Shown in pieces: positions 16,341-23,147 of a stretch of DNA of 33,489 bases; position 1 is the first letter of the stretch; every line of letters starts with the position of its first letter. The stretch is taken from contig CAZMOK010000029.1 of assembly GCA_964567785.1 (NCBI GenBank), forward strand, positions 1-33,489. Reading direction: 5' to 3'. The notes beneath the pieces are model-generated. The model did no database searches and was not told the origin of the DNA. It worked only from the letters and a program-made list of their open reading frames with translations. This stretch comes from CAZMOK01 sp964567785 (lineage in GTDB: Bacteria > Bacteroidota > Bacteroidia > Bacteroidales > JAGOPY01). The position numbers and the translations under genes are program-made.

Positions 16341-16443
16341 TGTCTTAGCACCTGCCATTGACTGAATAATTCACTTTACCTCATAAAGTAAGAGCCAATC
16401 AAGTATCTTCAGTCTGTGGATTATTTCTCCAACAGGGGAGAAA

Positions 16444-16450
16444 AATACAC
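16444..16450 (+). promoter_or_regulatory. AATACAC box, candidate activator site
   Basis: AATACAC followed by A lies in the context AAAAATACACAG and ends 68 nt before the GG of the sigma54-like site at 16517-16532. It has the same orientation as the equivalent boxes upstream of four other stress genes. Confidence 0.3.
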
Positions 16451-16516
16451 AGTCACTTATCGAAAATATCAACACAACCACTGATTAGCATACCATCCGA
16501 TCATAGTGGGCTAATG

Positions 16517-16532
16517 AGGTATGGATTTTGCG
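16517..16532 (+). promoter_or_regulatory. sigma54-type promoter candidate (weak) for the three-BON operon
   Basis: AGGTATGGATTTTGCG has GG at 16518-16519, ten bases, then GC at 16530-16531. The core GGTATGG-R-WWTTGC is shared with the site before the universal stress gene at 28268. The leading T of the -24 box is missing. The leader to the ATG at 16764 would be about 220 nt and would include the tandem repeats. Confidence 0.35.
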
Positions 16533-16662
16533 CTGATAATCAATTAATAATTAATAATGAAAAATTAATAATGAAAGCACAGGGGCGCAGAAGCGCAGGA
16601 ATTCAAAATTTAGAATTTAGAATTAAAAACCCAGCACCCAGGGCCTAGTACCCAGCACCTAC

Positions 16663-16725
16663 TTGACAATAAAGACAATTTGACAATAGAGACAATTTTG
16701 ACAATAGAAACAATTTTGACAATAA
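16663..16725 (+). repeat. Tandem repeat, about 3.5 copies of an 18-bp unit
   Basis: Units start with TTGACAATA at 16663, 16680, 16698 and 16716. The first is 17 nt, the next two 18 nt (TTGACAATAGAGACAATT, TTGACAATAGAAACAATT), and the last is cut short. The array ends 38 nt before the ATG of the three-BON gene, so copy-number change would alter its leader. Confidence 0.9.
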
Positions 16726-16763
16726 TCCAAAGGCCAACAGCGAATTAAAAAGAGAGGAAATAT

Positions 16764-17429
16764 ATGACACGGACAGTTGAAGAAATGAAAAAACAAGATG
16801 TATTGGATCACCTGATATGGGACGACAGCGTGAACGCAAATGATGTTCATGTTAAGATAGAGAACGACACTGTCAAGCTTGAAGGTACGGTCCCGAACTT
16901 TACCGCAAAAATTTCGGCACAACGGGATGCCTTCAGGGTGAAAGGCGTGAAAAACGTCGAAAATTATCTCCAGATCAAATTTCCGCCAAGGATCACAATC
17001 CCTACGGATGAAGAGATAACAGAAAATATTAAGAACATGCTCCTGTGGAACAGCAGGATCAATTCAGATAGCATAAACATACAGACCGATAAAGGTGTGG
17101 TTACCCTTTCGGGGATTGTCAACTCCTTTTGGGAGAAATACCTGGCCCTCGACATTGCCAACTCGGCAAACGGGGTAACGGAGGTAATCAACACCATTTC
17201 GGTCAATCCCACAAAAACAGTAATCGACATGGATATTGAAAGAGACATAAAAAATGCTTTCGAGCGAAGCAGCCTGATCGATGAGGATAAAATTTATGTG
17301 GATGTGAGCGGTGGAGTGGTCCACCTGATAGGCACAGTGTCACATTACCTTATCAAAGACGAGGCCTACGACATAGCAATGTATACCGCCGGCGTAACCA
17401 ATGTAGTTGATGATATCATAATTGGCTGA
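16764..17429 (+). CDS. Cytosolic protein with three BON domains
   Basis: The 221-residue protein is made of three consecutive BON domains at about 8-75, 80-150 and 153-221. Each has the alpha-beta-beta-alpha-beta pattern with a VKLEGTV, VTLSGIV or VHLIGTV strand and a V..GV..V turn. BON domains are found in OsmY-type stress proteins and bind membranes or other ligands. Unlike the two six-BON proteins in this window, it has no signal peptide, so it should stay in the cytoplasm. It is first of a likely operon with an alpha/beta hydrolase and a P-type ATPase. AGAGAGGAAA lies upstream of the ATG. Confidence 0.87.
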   Translation: MTRTVEEMKKQDVLDHLIWDDSVNANDVHVKIENDTVKLEGTVPNFTAKISAQRDAFRVKGVKNVENYLQIKFPPRITIPTDEEITENIKNMLLWNSRINSDSINIQTDKGVVTLSGIVNSFWEKYLALDIANSANGVTEVINTISVNPTKTVIDMDIERDIKNAFERSSLIDEDKIYVDVSGGVVHLIGTVSHYLIKDEAYDIAMYTAGVTNVVDDIIIG

Positions 17430-17483
17430 GGCCTGCAACCTTGTTGTTCTGTTCAACTAAAAGATCATAATAAATAATAAAAT

Positions 17484-18257
17484 ATGAAATTCAAGACTTC
17501 TGATGGCGTGGATATCTTTTATGAAACCTACGGCAACGGCGAGGACTATCCGCTCTTTCTCATACATGGCCTGGGTGCCGATCATAAAATGTGGGATCCC
17601 CAGATCTCAAAATATCCTTCTAAAGGGTACAGGCTTATTGTTCCCGACCTCCGGGGCCACGGGGAATCATCAAATGTAGGATCTTTCCGCATCGGCGATT
17701 GTGCCAGGGACATAAAAGAGCTGTCGGATAAGCTTGGAATTGAGAAATTCAGTCTTGCAGGGGTTAGCCTGGGTGGCGCCGTTGTGCAGCAATTTGCATG
17801 CGATCATCCCGGTAAGGTGGATAAACTTGTGATTGCCGACAGCTTCAGCTCTGTTTCCACTCTCACGCAAATGGCTGCCGGCTGGATGCAATGGCTCACA
17901 ATGAAGATCACACCCGACTTCCTGGAAAGATCGCTGAAGCAGGTTTACAATGGGCCTGAAAGGGAAAAGGCACTGCAATATTTCCTCGAATCCTACAAAA
18001 AAAGTGACAATGAACAGCTCCTGATGGCAAGGGCCGAGATAAACAGGTTCGATATTACAAATCGCCTTGAAACGGTTGATGCACCAACCCTGGTAATCGT
18101 GGGTGACGGTTTTGGGAAATTTGCCATAAAAATGGCCAGGAAAACAGCCGGTCTCATTAAAAACTCACAATTCAGGATACTGAAACATGGATGTGACCCA
18201 TCCAACCTGGTAGTACCTGAGCATTTCGACAACGTTGTGCTCGACTTCCTCAAATAA
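17484..18257 (+). CDS. Alpha/beta hydrolase
   Basis: This 257-residue single-domain hydrolase has the oxyanion segment LIHGLGADHKMWDPQ, the DLRGHGES motif, the nucleophile elbow GVSLGG with Ser95, and a C-terminal His235 in KHGCDPSN. The catalytic acid is probably in the VGDGFG segment. The layout is like 3-oxoadipate enol-lactonases and related esterases, but the substrate is not readable. The His context (HGCDPSN) differs from the usual GHxxxxE. It has no signal peptide. It lies 54 nt after the three-BON gene and 25 nt before the ATPase gene, so an operon is likely. Confidence 0.85.
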   Translation: MKFKTSDGVDIFYETYGNGEDYPLFLIHGLGADHKMWDPQISKYPSKGYRLIVPDLRGHGESSNVGSFRIGDCARDIKELSDKLGIEKFSLAGVSLGGAVVQQFACDHPGKVDKLVIADSFSSVSTLTQMAAGWMQWLTMKITPDFLERSLKQVYNGPEREKALQYFLESYKKSDNEQLLMARAEINRFDITNRLETVDAPTLVIVGDGFGKFAIKMARKTAGLIKNSQFRILKHGCDPSNLVVPEHFDNVVLDFLK

Positions 18258-18282
18258 CAGGTTTGAAACCTGAATTATCATC

Positions 18283-21045
18283 ATGGCAGAAAAAATAGAG
18301 CAAAACTCAAAACCATACTTGAACAAAACTCCCAAAGAGGTTATTGAAAAACTTTCTTCTGATATTGATAAAGGCTTATCGACAGAAGAAGTTAAAGAGC
18401 GGCGTGAAAGATACGGGTTGAATCAACTACCAAGGAAGGAAGGAACCAATCCTTTAAAGCTCTTCTTAAAACAATTCAAAGATTTTCTCATTCTCATTCT
18501 TTTCCTGGCTGCCGGGATATCCATCTATGCCGGACAAATGGCCAATGCATACATAATTTTCGGGGTTATCCTGTTCAATGCCATCATGGGCTTCATACAG
18601 GAATACAAGGCAGAAAAAGCGGTGGAGGCTATCAAGAAAATGGTCAAGAAAAAGGCTATTGTATTGAGGAACGGGGAGCAGCAAACCATCAAAGCCAGAG
18701 AGCTGGTACCGGGTGATATAGTGTACCTGAGGGAAGGGCAAACCGTTCCGGCCGACTGCCGGATTGTCGAGGTGAAAAACCTGCGCACAACCGAAGCCAC
18801 TCTTACCGGAGAGCCCGCTCCCGTTGCAAAACAAAGCGGCAAAGTGAAAAAAGATGCCGAACTGATCAACAGGTCGAATATGGCCTGGAAGGGGACTCAT
18901 GTTGTAAAGGGATCAGCTACGGCCATTGCAATAGCCACTGGAGAGAAGACCGAGCTCGGTAAAATTGCAGCTTCCCTTGGCGAAATGGAGAAATCCGAAT
19001 CGAATTTCAGGAAGAAAACAAGCAGGCTGGCCAAAAAAATGGCCGCCATTGCCGTTTCAACCTCCATAATCGTTTTCTGCATCGGTTACTTTTATCGCTC
19101 TTTTGAATTCAACGAAATACTTCTTGTCACCATTGCCACCCTGGTGTCGTCGATACCCGAAGGGTTGCCGGTGGTTATCTCCATTGTTCTCGCTATAGGG
19201 GCAAACCGGATGGCCAAACGGAATGCCATCATCAGGGAGTTCACAGCCACCGAGGAACTCGGCTCTGTGAGCACTATCCTCACCGACAAAACGGGTACCA
19301 TCACCCAAAGCATACTGACCGTTAAAAAACTCTACGATGCCGACGGCAATGAATCTGCCGTAACAGGACAGGGGTACGAACTGGAAGGTGATATTACTGA
19401 TGAAGATGACGAAGAGGTCACTGTAGATGATGAGAATCCCGCCCTGGCAAAGCAACTTCTTGTGGCTGCCTATGGTAATGCCGCAACTGTAAAGAAAAGT
19501 GGAAACGGAAAGGGAAATGAAGAAGAGGAAGGAAACAGCAGCGAAGTTCAGGTGAGCGGCGATCCCACGGAAATCGCCCTGAAGGTGCTGGCAAAGAAGA
19601 GCGCCATTTTCGAAACCGAACCTTACAGCAAAGCCGAAGTGCTGGATGACATCCCTTTCAACTCTGAGCAGAAGTTCAGGGCTACCCTGGTAAGTTACAA
19701 TGGAAAAAGAGAAATGCTGGTCCTCGGTGCCCCTGAAACAGTTCTTGAAAAAAGCGAAAAATGGCTTAAGAAGGACGGAACAAAGAAATTAACCGGCGAA
19801 AACAGAAAAAAGATCCGGGACCGGAATGATGAGTGGGCCGGAAATGCCATGAGGGTGCTTGCCCTGGGGTTCAAGGAAATCCCTGAAGGCCAGGACGAAA
19901 TTGAGGCCGAAGATGTGGATTCGATAGTCTGGGCCGGGCTGGCCGGTATAATAGACCCTCCGAGGCCCGAAGTGGAAAAAGCTGTTTCGGAATGCAAAAC
20001 AGCAGGTATCAGGGTGGTTATGGTAACTGGCGACCACAAGCGAACGGCAGCAGCAATTGCAAAAAAAGTAGGCATTATTGAGGAAAACAATGGAAAAGGT
20101 GATTACCCCGATGCACTGTCGGAAAAAGAAATAGAAGAACTCAGCTACTCTGAGTTCGTGGATATGGTGGAGAATGTATCTGTGTTTGCAAGGGTGAGCC
20201 CCAACACAAAATTAAGGATAGCCGAAACTTTACAGGAAAAAGGAGAACTGATAGGGATGACCGGCGACGGGGTGAACGATGCCCCGGCGCTCAAAAAAGC
20301 CGATGTCGGTATCGCAATGGGCAAAAAAGGCACTGATGTGGCAAAAGATGCCTCACAGATAGTACTATCAGATGATAATTTTGCGAGCATTGTCAATGCC
20401 ATAAGGGAAGGGCGTATTGTTTTCAAGAATGTGAAAAGCACCAGTTACTTCCTGCTCACCACGAACTTTGCATCAACTTCCACACTGATCTTCACGCTTC
20501 TGCTTGGTATGCCCATACCACTCACTGCCGTGCAGATCCTGTGGGTAAACATTGTTACCGACGGCATCATGGATGTAGCCAAGTCAACTGAGAAAGGCCA
20601 CGGCAGCATGATGGACCGCAAGCCCATTAAAAAGAACGAAAAGATACTTACCTGGGACATACTCCCCTATCTTATCATAATGGCGGCAATTATGGTGACC
20701 ATGGCAATTTTTGCCTTCAACCATTACCTCCCTGAAGGGCTTGAGAAGGCACGTACGGCTGCATTCCTGATAATCGCCATGACACAGGTTTTCAACGTAA
20801 TGAACATGAGGGATATCCGTAAGTCGGTTTTCGAGATTGGCCTGCTGAGCAATAAATGGATCAACCTGGCTTTTGTAGCTTCCATCGCATTGCAGTTCGC
20901 GGTTGTTAAGATACCGTTCCTGCAGTCTGCATTCGGTTTTTCAGGGGTAAGTATAGTGGAATTCCTGGTTATTACCCTGATCAGTTCAGCAGTCCTCTGG
21001 GCCGGTGAACTCTACAAGCTAATAAGGAGGAATATCAGGACCTGA
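18283..21045 (+). CDS. P2-type cation-transporting ATPase, Ca2+-ATPase-like
   Basis: The 920-residue pump uses ATP to export a cation across the inner membrane. It has an N-terminal cation-ATPase domain, TGEPAPV in the actuator domain, phosphorylation Asp335 in DKTGTIT, VTGDHKRTA and TGDGVNDAPALKKADVGIAMG, and about ten membrane segments. Residues equal to SERCA calcium site II are present (Glu293 in PEGLP, Asn756 and Asp760 in WVNIVTDG). In M5 the site I Glu is Ser731, which points to one Ca2+ per cycle, as in plasma-membrane Ca2+ pumps. After M6 the usual LPALAL is replaced by IMDVAKSTEKG. The nucleotide-binding region has acidic low-complexity inserts near residues 366-385 and 405-420. Mn2+ or another cation cannot be excluded. 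Confidence 0.9.
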   Translation: MAEKIEQNSKPYLNKTPKEVIEKLSSDIDKGLSTEEVKERRERYGLNQLPRKEGTNPLKLFLKQFKDFLILILFLAAGISIYAGQMANAYIIFGVILFNAIMGFIQEYKAEKAVEAIKKMVKKKAIVLRNGEQQTIKARELVPGDIVYLREGQTVPADCRIVEVKNLRTTEATLTGEPAPVAKQSGKVKKDAELINRSNMAWKGTHVVKGSATAIAIATGEKTELGKIAASLGEMEKSESNFRKKTSRLAKKMAAIAVSTSIIVFCIGYFYRSFEFNEILLVTIATLVSSIPEGLPVVISIVLAIGANRMAKRNAIIREFTATEELGSVSTILTDKTGTITQSILTVKKLYDADGNESAVTGQGYELEGDITDEDDEEVTVDDENPALAKQLLVAAYGNAATVKKSGNGKGNEEEEGNSSEVQVSGDPTEIALKVLAKKSAIFETEPYSKAEVLDDIPFNSEQKFRATLVSYNGKREMLVLGAPETVLEKSEKWLKKDGTKKLTGENRKKIRDRNDEWAGNAMRVLALGFKEIPEGQDEIEAEDVDSIVWAGLAGIIDPPRPEVEKAVSECKTAGIRVVMVTGDHKRTAAAIAKKVGIIEENNGKGDYPDALSEKEIEELSYSEFVDMVENVSVFARVSPNTKLRIAETLQEKGELIGMTGDGVNDAPALKKADVGIAMGKKGTDVAKDASQIVLSDDNFASIVNAIREGRIVFKNVKSTSYFLLTTNFASTSTLIFTLLLGMPIPLTAVQILWVNIVTDGIMDVAKSTEKGHGSMMDRKPIKKNEKILTWDILPYLIIMAAIMVTMAIFAFNHYLPEGLEKARTAAFLIIAMTQVFNVMNMRDIRKSVFEIGLLSNKWINLAFVASIALQFAVVKIPFLQSAFGFSGVSIVEFLVITLISSAVLWAGELYKLIRRNIRT

Positions 21046-21067
21046 AAAATCCAATCAGGACCTGAAA
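21034..21067 (+). repeat. 14-bp direct duplication across the ATPase stop codon
   Basis: ATCAGGACCTGAAA occurs exactly at 21034-21047 and again at 21054-21067, a 20-bp period. The first copy contains the TGA stop of the ATPase gene. It looks like a recent microduplication. Confidence 0.9.
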
Positions 21068-21089
21068 TCCCTTTCCTTCTAAAATGTTA

Positions 21090-21287
21090 CTAGTCTTCTT
21101 CGTAATGGATGACCTCAACCGGACAGTCTTCAGCACATTCCTTGATCTCATCCTCGAACTGGCTGAAGTCAGCCCCTTCCTTGACAAATGCCGAGTCGTC
21201 ACCCATCTCAAAAACATCAGGGCAGGTATCGGTGCATAATTCACAGAGTGTACATCCTTCTTCGATCCAAACTTTCTTAATAGCCAT
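21090..21287 (-). CDS. Small [4Fe-4S] ferredoxin
   Basis: The 65-residue acidic protein has CTLCELCTDTCP (Cys12, 15, 18, 22) and a distal CAEDCP (Cys51, 55). This fits monocluster ferredoxins in which CxxCxxC plus the distal Cys-Pro bind one [4Fe-4S] cluster and the other two cysteines may form a disulfide. Six cysteines are too few for two full clusters. It would carry electrons in the cytosol. The ATG at 21287 is preferred over the adjacent GTG at 21290. A TAAATTTG box on the minus strand at 21318-21311 resembles the Bacteroidota -7 element TAnnTTTG, but no clear -33 TTG was seen. It is convergent with the ATPase gene. Confidence 0.9.
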   Translation of the reverse strand: MAIKKVWIEEGCTLCELCTDTCPDVFEMGDDSAFVKEGADFSQFEDEIKECAEDCPVEVIHYEED

Positions 21288-21418
21288 CACTAATAATTTT
21301 AAGGTTTAAACAAATTTACAAATAACTTGATAGTAAACATATACTAAATTCTATGCCAAAAGCAACTCCCGAAAAAGGGTCAGAAAATTGTTCACCGGGC
21401 GATATTATTCCCCAAACC

Positions 21419-21433
21419 GTGTAATAATTACAC
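21419..21433 (+). promoter_or_regulatory. Perfect dyad GTGTAAT-A-ATTACAC, candidate activator site
   Basis: A perfect 7-bp inverted repeat with a one-base centre. Its right half ATTACAC ends 92 nt before the GG of the sigma54-like promoter at 21522-21540. The octamer ATTACACA recurs at 29168-29175 upstream of another such promoter. This is a typical size and position for an NtrC-type enhancer. Confidence 0.45.
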
Positions 21434-21521
21434 AACCGGCCAGCCCACCCATCTTACCATATCATTCCCTATACCCTGATTATCTATGTATTGCAAGCTT
21501 TAAGTGAAAGATCTGAAAAGA

Positions 21522-21540
21522 TTTGGCATATAGTTTTCAC
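21522..21540 (+). promoter_or_regulatory. sigma54-type promoter candidate for the lipoprotein/dodecin/BON operon
   Basis: TTTGGCATATAGTTTTCAC has GG at 21525-21526, ten bases, then TC at 21537-21538. It differs by one base from the site at 4-22. Transcription would start near 21550, about 30 nt before the ATG at 21579. Confidence 0.55.
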
Positions 21541-21578
21541 ATAGATCGATAACATTAATCAAAAAAAGGATAGAAACA

Positions 21579-22049
21579 ATGAAATCAACGAAAAAGATCT
21601 TAAGAAAAATAGTCAGCAGTTTAATAATGATGGCTATAACTGCCGGAATTATCTTCACTGCAACATCATGCCAGAATATGCAGCAGGATAAGCAGAAGAC
21701 TGACAAAGAAGATGTTAAGGAAGAAGTTGATGAAGCTGTTGAGACTACAAAGTCTTACCTTTCACAGGAACAGCAGGAAATTGTAGACAGGTACGAGGCA
21801 CGGATGGACAAAGCCGAACAGAACATCGATGAACTGGAGGACAAAATGGCCTCAGCAAGTAAGGATGTGAAACAACAGTTTCAGAAGAGAATTGATGAAC
21901 TGGAAGAGCGCCAAAAAAAGGCCCAAAAGAAATTAGACGAACTGGGTGAAACAACCGATGAAGCCTGGGAAGATGTAAAACAAGGAGCCGATGAGGCATT
22001 TGATGAGCTCGACCAGGCAATTGATAATGCTAAGAAGGAATTCAAGTAG
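21579..22049 (+). CDS. Coiled-coil lipoprotein
   Basis: The 156-residue protein has a basic start, a hydrophobic stretch and a lipobox ATSC with Cys near residue 31, so it should be lipid-anchored in an envelope membrane. The mature part is almost all charged helix (Glu, Lys, Asp, Gln) with heptad-like spacing through residues 55-155, which suggests a long coiled coil or an amphipathic helical protein resembling stress-induced LEA/YtxH-like proteins. I do not recognise a named family. It is first of a likely operon with dodecin, a PRC-barrel protein and a secreted six-BON protein, under a sigma54-like promoter. A cell-envelope protective role is inferred from this company. Confidence 0.8.
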   Translation: MKSTKKILRKIVSSLIMMAITAGIIFTATSCQNMQQDKQKTDKEDVKEEVDEAVETTKSYLSQEQQEIVDRYEARMDKAEQNIDELEDKMASASKDVKQQFQKRIDELEERQKKAQKKLDELGETTDEAWEDVKQGADEAFDELDQAIDNAKKEFK

Positions 22050-22122
22050 GAGTCAATTCTTAACAACGAGTATTAATCTTTCGAAATTAAAATCAAAATA
22101 TAAACCTTAAAAATTCAGAAAC

Positions 22123-22326
22123 ATGAGTATTGTAAAAGTAATTGAAGTAATTGGATCATCAGACAAAGGATTTACTGAGGCCACAGCCAATGCGGTAAAG
22201 GAAGCCTCAAAATCAGTAAAGAACATCAAATCCATTTACGTCAAGCATATGAATGCCAATGTTGAAAACAACGAAATAATTTCATATGCGGTAAATGCCA
22301 AGATCTCATTTGAGATCGATAAATAG
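22123..22326 (+). CDS. Dodecin-family protein without the flavin-stacking Trp
   Basis: The 67-residue protein matches dodecin: IVKVIEVIGSSDKGF at the start, a single helix NAVKEASKSVKNIKSI, and C-terminal strands ending AKISFEIDK. Dodecins form hollow dodecamers that bind flavins in pairs stacked against a Trp. This protein contains no Trp at all; the position aligned with that Trp appears to be Ser (NIKSIYV against NLDWFEV). Flavin binding may therefore be weak, altered or lost, and another ligand is possible. It lies 73 nt after the coiled-coil lipoprotein and is followed by a G/C hairpin. Confidence 0.88.
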   Translation: MSIVKVIEVIGSSDKGFTEATANAVKEASKSVKNIKSIYVKHMNANVENNEIISYAVNAKISFEIDK

Positions 22327-22335
22327 AATAAAAAC

Positions 22336-22357
22336 GCCCCCCCTCAGCGGGGGGGGC
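22336..22357 (+). terminator. G/C-rich hairpin between dodecin and PRC-barrel genes
   Basis: GCCCCCCC (22336-22343) pairs with GGGGGGGC (22350-22357) around a short loop. Only three T residues follow, so it is either a weak terminator, which would lower expression of the downstream PRC and BON genes, or an mRNA stability element. Confidence 0.55.
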
Positions 22358-22381
22358 TTTACCAAATTTGCAGGAATGACT

Positions 22382-23119
22382 ATGAAAAGAAGTATAAAAA
22401 ACCTCGTAGGATATTCCATTCAGGCACTGGATGGACCAAAAGGCAGAGTAAAGGACTTTCTTTTTGACGAAGAACGGTGGGTTGTCAGGTACCTTGAAGT
22501 AGATTTCGGCAATCTTTTCAAAAAGAAAAGAGTGCTGATACCAAGGGTATTTATGATGGATCCCGATTGGGACAATGAAGAGTTTCCGGTCAATATTTCG
22601 AAAGCAGAGGTAGAGGACTGCCCCGACCTGGAAGAAAAGATGCCTGTTTCACGAGAATATGAAAAAGAACTGGGCAGGCATTACCGGGTGGACTTTTACT
22701 GGGCCGATGCCTACTCCCCAGCAGCCGCTGCAAGGTATTTTCCGCCCCGTCCGCTGAGGACGCCTTCGAAGAAATTGAACGAAAAGGACCTCGACACCAG
22801 CCTGAGAAGCTTCAGGGAGGTAAAGGATTATACCATCAGGGCAATAGACGATACACTTGGCCATGTTGAAGACTTAATAGTTGACGACGATGACTGGCAG
22901 ATCGTGTACCTGATAGTTGACACCAGTAACTGGCTGCCCTGGAGCAAGAAAGTGCTACTGCCGCTTGAATTCATAAAGGAGATAAGTTATGTAGACCGGA
23001 AAGTGGCCATAGCGCTTCATACGGAATCGATCAGGAACGCACCGGAATACGATGTGGACAAGCCTGTCGATATGGACTATGAGAAAGCACTGTACGATTT
23101 TTACAAGAACATTAAATAA
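22382..23119 (+). CDS. Protein with two PRC-barrel domains
   Basis: The 245-residue protein has two PRC-barrel-like units. The first (about 1-75) begins MKRSIKNLVGYSIQALDGPKG and has a WVVRYLEVD strand. The second (about 150-225) begins VKDYTIRAIDDTLGHVEDLIVDD with WQIVYLIVDT. PRC barrels are small beta barrels found in photosynthetic reaction centres, RimM and many stress proteins; the partner here is unknown. No signal peptide is seen, so it is probably cytoplasmic. In-frame ATGs lie at 22376 and 22382; the second has GGA at a normal distance and was chosen. It precedes the secreted six-BON gene by 28 nt. Confidence 0.82.
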   Translation: MKRSIKNLVGYSIQALDGPKGRVKDFLFDEERWVVRYLEVDFGNLFKKKRVLIPRVFMMDPDWDNEEFPVNISKAEVEDCPDLEEKMPVSREYEKELGRHYRVDFYWADAYSPAAAARYFPPRPLRTPSKKLNEKDLDTSLRSFREVKDYTIRAIDDTLGHVEDLIVDDDDWQIVYLIVDTSNWLPWSKKVLLPLEFIKEISYVDRKVAIALHTESIRNAPEYDVDKPVDMDYEKALYDFYKNIK

Positions 23120-23147
23120 TACAGTAAATACCAAAAATATATAGTTT

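Larger units (their letters stand above)
16341..16763. other. Gene-free stretch rich in short repeats and regulatory-like sites
   Basis: No coding region is supported here. In order it holds a small hairpin (TTTCTCC/GGAGAAA, 16424-16443), an AATACAC box (16444-16450), a sigma54-like site (16517-16532), AT-rich TTAATAATGA repeats (about 16540-16575), GGGGCGCAGAAGCGCAGG (about 16582-16600), TTAGAATT repeats, two copies of ACCCAGCACC (16629-16638 and 16650-16659) and a 17-18-bp tandem repeat (16663-16725). An AGAGAGGAAA Shine-Dalgarno-like stretch precedes the ATG at 16764. Confidence 0.7.

Noticed and set aside
16663..16725. Tandem repeat read as a CRISPR array
   Set aside because: Units are contiguous with no spacers, and no cas gene is present.
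17423..17438. TGGC...GC upstream of the alpha/beta hydrolase
   Set aside because: The spacing is 9, not 10, and it overlaps the end of the BON gene; operon transcription explains the hydrolase gene.
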